From NCBI GenBank assembly GCA_027704905.1, contig CM051001.1, positions 25,239,237 through 25,303,236 on the forward strand: a stretch of 64,000 nucleotides of DNA. Direction: 5' to 3'. The notes beneath the pieces were generated by a model. That model was given only the letters and a program-made list of their open reading frames with translations, ran no database searches and was not told the DNA's origin. The DNA is from Muraenolepis orangiensis (Eukaryota; Chordata; Actinopteri; Gadiformes; Muraenolepididae). The position numbers and the translations under genes were made by a program. The stretch's first letter is position 1. Every line of letters starts with the position of its first letter. Below, one piece after another: positions 60,191 through 64,000 of the stretch.

Positions 60191-61377
60191 GGCTCGCTGC
60201 AGAGGACGCTGCAGCCACGACAAGAGGGGTATGTGGCAGGGACTGCAGACGATAACGAACATAAGAGGGAGAACCAGTTGTGTAGAGAACTCCTCTACCT
60301 CCCTCCCAGGAGAGCTAAATACGTTTTTTGCTCGGTTCGACGTGAACGGCAGCCGGCCGAAGCCAGCGCTGCCTAAGGAGACCAGCCTGCTGAGCATCTC
60401 GGAGGCGGATGTGGGCCGCACCTTCAAGCGGCTGAACATCCGTAAGGCGGCAGGCCCCGACGACATTCTGGGCCACGTCCTCAGAGCATGCGCAGACCAG
60501 TTGGCAGGAGTCTTTGCAGACATCTTCAACCTCTCCCTGTCCCAGGCTGTTGTCCTCGCGGTCTTCAAGATGTCCACCATCGTGCCTGTCCCTAAACAAC
60601 CCAAGGTAACATGCCTGAATGACTATAGACCTGTAGCCCTCACCTCGATTGTCAGCAAATGCTTCGAGAGGTTGGTCAAGGACTTTATTTTCTCTGTGTT
60701 ACCTGCCACGGTGGACCCATGGCAATTTGCATATCGTCAAAACAGATCCACGGATGACGCAATTGCCATGGCCCTCCACACTGCCCTTTCCCACCTGGAG
60801 GGAATGAACTGTTATGTGTGAATAATGTTTGTGGACTACAGATCAGCGTTCAACACGATAGTTCCTGCCAAGCTCGACACCAAGCTTAGAGGTCTAGGCG
60901 TGCCCCCATCCACGTTCAGCTGGATACTGGACCTCCTGTCGGACCGCCGCCAGGTGGTGAGGATGGGCAGCACCACCTCAGAGCCACTGACCCTCAACAC
61001 GGGAGCCCCCCAGGGAAGCGTGCTGAGCCCTCTCCTCTACTCCCTATACACCCACGACTGCATGGCTATGCACAGCTCCAACGTCATCATCAAGTTTGCT
61101 GACGACACGACAGTGATGGGCCTGATCGCCGGCGACGACGAGACAGCCTACAGGGAGGAGGTCGGATCGCTGGAGCAGTGGTGCCAGGAGAACAGCCTCG
61201 CACTCAACGTCAAGAAGACCAAGGAGCTGATCGTGGACTTCAGGAAGCAGAGGGGAGAGCACAGCCCTATCTCCATCGACGGTGTTGCAGTAGAGAGGGT
61301 CAACAGCTTCAAGTTCCTTGGCGTACACATCTCAGAGGACCTCACATGGTCCACGCACACCACACACGTGGTGAAAC
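60190..61377 (+). pseudogene. Rex1-like LINE linker and RT, plus strand
   Basis: Two blocks in one LINE body. 60231-60821 covers KRGMWQGLQTITN (linker) to WQFAYRQNRSTDDAIAMALH and stops at TGA (60819-60821). 60825-61397 continues with FVDYRSAFNTIVPAKL, LTLNTGAPQGSVLSPLLYSL, IIKFADDTTVMGLIAG, KKTKELIVDFRKQRG and ISEDLTWSTHTTHVV. It breaks off at 61377, where an unrelated-orientation fragment begins. Closest relative in the window is 28495-30625. Only the TGA and the truncations disable it. Confidence 0.88.
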
Positions 61378-61690
61378 CACGCCTGCTAGCTCAATAGCAC
61401 TGTCAGAGAATCCGCTGTTAGGCCATGATTCTGTGAAAATCACCACGTTGCAATCCTTAATCCGTTTATAGTTGATAATCTGCAGCTGCAGTTCATCAAT
61501 TTTGTTAGCCAGAGATCGTATGTTGGTGAGAAAAACGCTGGGTAGTGACGGGCGATGTGGGTTAGCTCTTAGCCTAGCACATAGCCCTCCGTGGCATACT
61601 CTCCTGTGTTTACGTTTTCTCTGCGGGCGATGGGTCCGGTCAGCCGACGTGCTGGGGTGAGATTCACCAAAGTTTCAGCGTGGAGTTGAA
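61378..61690 (-). pseudogene. Rex1-like LINE endonuclease N-terminus
   Basis: The minus strand reads TNIRSLANKIDELQLQIINY, KRIKDCNVVIFTESW, then NSGFSDSAIELAG: the start of an APE-type endonuclease domain of a Rex1-like LINE, preceded by an Arg-rich LTPARRLTGPIARRE segment. It abuts the plus-strand RT at 61377. It may be the lost 5' part of the minus-strand copy at 59.2-60.2 kb. Confidence 0.75.
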
Positions 61691-62715
61691 GATAGCCGAT
61701 TAAGTTGCCAGAATGATGTAATCCAATTTCAAAAATATTGTGTTGGGTGTACGTGATAAAAGCAAGACTGTTCTCTGTGAACAGACTAAGAATTGTGGAC
61801 ATGATGCAGGATGGAGTATGTGGGAGCAGCAAATCACTGACCAGGGTGACAACACTTTTGCAGGAAAACTTTTGTCAGGAGACTGGAGAGAAGATGAACA
61901 TGAAAATTTGGAGGAAAATAATTAGCATAAAAAACATGTATATATAAATAAAATAAATTAATTGTATTAAATTATAATAATTTCCGTTTTGTATAGTACA
62001 GTACATCTGAATAACTACGGTACTAGAAATACAGTGGCAACAGGTTTACATCAATTTAAAGGGATAGTCCATCCAATTTTCTTGAATAATCTATTATAGG
62101 TTTGACTCCCCTATGTCCAATTCATAGCATCCAAACTCTGAGACTGAGAAGTTATCCCTATGACATGGCCTTATGCCAGGCCGTATTGCCATGACCCATG
62201 AGGATGGATCAACAAGACCTGAAGTTAGCCTAACATTATCAAATGATGCATGATGTTGGTGGTCTGCCTTTAAGCATGACATTTTGCTTATTTTCTGTAT
62301 GGACATGGACGGCGTGGACACACCTGGGGAAGACGCTCGTGGATCTTTGGAATGGTGGAGGTGAAGAGATCCCGTAGACGTCCAGTCTTGAAGCTAGTGA
62401 AAACTCGATCCAGGAGGTTATAACTCCCGATAATCCAAAAATATATTAGACCTGGAAGTGATAAGTAATGGCTGGCGTGCTTACGCCTTAGATTAATGAA
62501 CTGTCACTACCACTACCATCACTACGACATTTTGTCCACCCTTTGACTGGTGCTCACACCAAGCACATTTAACGAGCGGGGCAAAGTTACAAAGAGGACA
62601 TCTATAGATACAGGGGAAACTTCACAGAGAAAGCCTTGAAGATGAACTTAAGGTTCATAAAGTGGAACCACTGGCTTGGAAAGGAACACAGGGAGGGCAT
62701 TCTTGGATCCTTGGA
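61691..62715. other. no gene recognised
   Basis: Unique-looking sequence; no supported feature. Confidence 0.5.
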
Positions 62716-63165
62716 TTCTAGTATTTAAGAATACGTACCATGAGACGGGCGGGGTTGTTATCAGGTAAGTATAAGGTAAATTAAATAAACCCTTTATAAT
62801 TGTGACTTGAACAGGGGAGGTGTTTCTAAGAATTAGTTGCCTCGGACCTAGGAAGTAGCCTACGCGATTACTTCTGAATTATAACCAACCTAAACTGGTC
62901 ACAACTACATGGTACTTAGTTGAGTTGATGGGTAAAAGTGGAGTATTTCGCCTGTAGTTTCTCTGTATTTACTGCTTTTAACCCATGGTAATTGCCCATA
63001 ATAATAATACTGTAGTTACCATGTATTTACCGGGTAAATACGTGGTTGTTTCTCTGTTTTTACCTGCTTGTTACCTGTGGTAATAACCCATAATATACTT
63101 TAGTTACCATGTATTTACCGGGTAAATACTTGGTTATTAGGGGACTGTAAAAGGAAGGGTTACCC
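62716..63165 (-). repeat. dispersed repeat X, copy 2
   Basis: Reverse complement of 56026-55690 plus 55054-55016, without the insert. Contains repeated 'tagttaccatgtatttaccg' words around 63010-63125. Confidence 0.87.
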
Positions 63166-63206
63166 TCCTTTCTGTTGGAACAGAGATTGGGTAGAATGAA
63201 GGGAAT

Positions 63207-63639
<433 letters not shown>

Positions 63640-63717
63640 TGTGGAGAGAAAGCAAAAGAGAGAGGAAGAGGAAGAGAGCGAGAGACAGAGAGAGCGGGGG
63701 AGAGGGAGAAAGGGAGG

Positions 63718-63808
<91 letters not shown>
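63640..63808. repeat. purine tract and (GA)n microsatellite
   Basis: Imperfect GA-rich DNA grading into pure (GA)n from about 63721 (one GAAAG interruption). The reading frames across it (Arg-Glu or Leu-Ser) are artefacts. Confidence 0.97.
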
Positions 63809-63810
<2 letters not shown>

Positions 63811-64000
63811 ATTCCCTCAGTTCAACCTTAATTAACTCATTCACAGGCTTGCTAAACATACACGCACAATCGACTGTGGGCAACCTTTTGGCTGTACATT
63901 TATAAAGTTCACTCTTCTGGCGGTACTTAGTGTGTGGATTGCCAAGTTGACCTTGCCTCCTCAGAGGGGTCCTTTTGTGTTGAAAATGAAGCAACGTCAC

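Noticed and set aside
60190..61690. Simple twin-priming inversion of one LINE
   Set aside because: The endonuclease piece lies on the wrong side of the plus-strand RT for that mechanism, and a separate minus-strand RT lies to the left.

Overview
This window looks like transposon-rich, gene-poor intergenic or intronic DNA from a ray-finned (teleost) fish. The case for a fish rests on the mix of elements: Rex1-like, L2-like and RTE/Rex3-like LINEs, tRNA-derived SINEs, a gag-pol Ty3/gypsy retrotransposon of the Mag-like type, pogo/Tigger, hAT and Harbinger-like DNA transposons, and very long (CA)n and (TC)n microsatellites. I see no convincing host protein-coding gene, no rRNA or tRNA gene, no CRISPR array and no bacterial-type operon. 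The one long intact reading frame belongs to the gypsy element.

Layout, left to right. 0-8 kb: a LINE 3' tail split by a complete but dead pogo/Tigger transposon (696-2149), long CA/TA microsatellites, and two short LINE remnants. 8.3-12.7 kb: a complete, apparently young gypsy element on the minus strand with by-eye identical 146-bp LTRs, a 5-bp target duplication, a polypurine tract and an uninterrupted 1,326-codon gag-pol. 12.7-17.8 kb: mostly featureless. 17.9-19.3 kb: a DNA transposon with inverted ends, a SANT-like remnant and a G-run minisatellite. 20.6-22.7 kb: an L2-like LINE (minus). 23.6-26.3 kb: a SINE, a Rex1-like endonuclease fragment and an RTE-like fragment with a second SINE inside it. 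27.8-30.6 kb: a Harbinger-like fragment and a long Rex1-like LINE (minus). 31.6-33.1 kb: a hAT element with an 8-bp target duplication, carrying an LTR-like insert with a 5-bp duplication. 33.4-34.9 kb: a Rex1-like LINE. 35.8-36.8 kb: a 20-bp minisatellite and an unclassified repeat. 37.0-40.4 kb: L2 fragments, a SINE head, and a LINE tail holding a 381-bp insert with a ZNF143-like motif. 42.8-43.9 and 53.6-54.2 kb: two 5'-truncated RTE-like LINEs in opposite orientations, each with a clear target duplication. 46.5-47.8 kb: a complete Harbinger-like element. 49.6-50.5 kb: a LINE of a different lineage. 52.0-53.2 kb: a Rex1-like C-terminus and tail. 55-57.9 kb: a repeat pair, a nested MITE-like insert, a minus-strand coiled-coil exon-like stretch and a tandem promoter-like repeat. 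59.2-61.7 kb: Rex1-like pieces on opposing strands.

The genes here do not cooperate as a pathway. The LINEs could have supplied the machinery that moved the SINEs, and the gypsy element encodes everything its own class needs. I did not find a demonstrable new biological system. The most unusual leads are the frameshifted coiled-coil stretch beside CRE/NRF1-like tandem repeats (56.6-57.9 kb), the ZNF143-like insert (39.8-40.2 kb), and a stop codon shared at one position by two Rex1 copies. Family names come from protein motifs I recognise and from within-window comparison; no database search was run.
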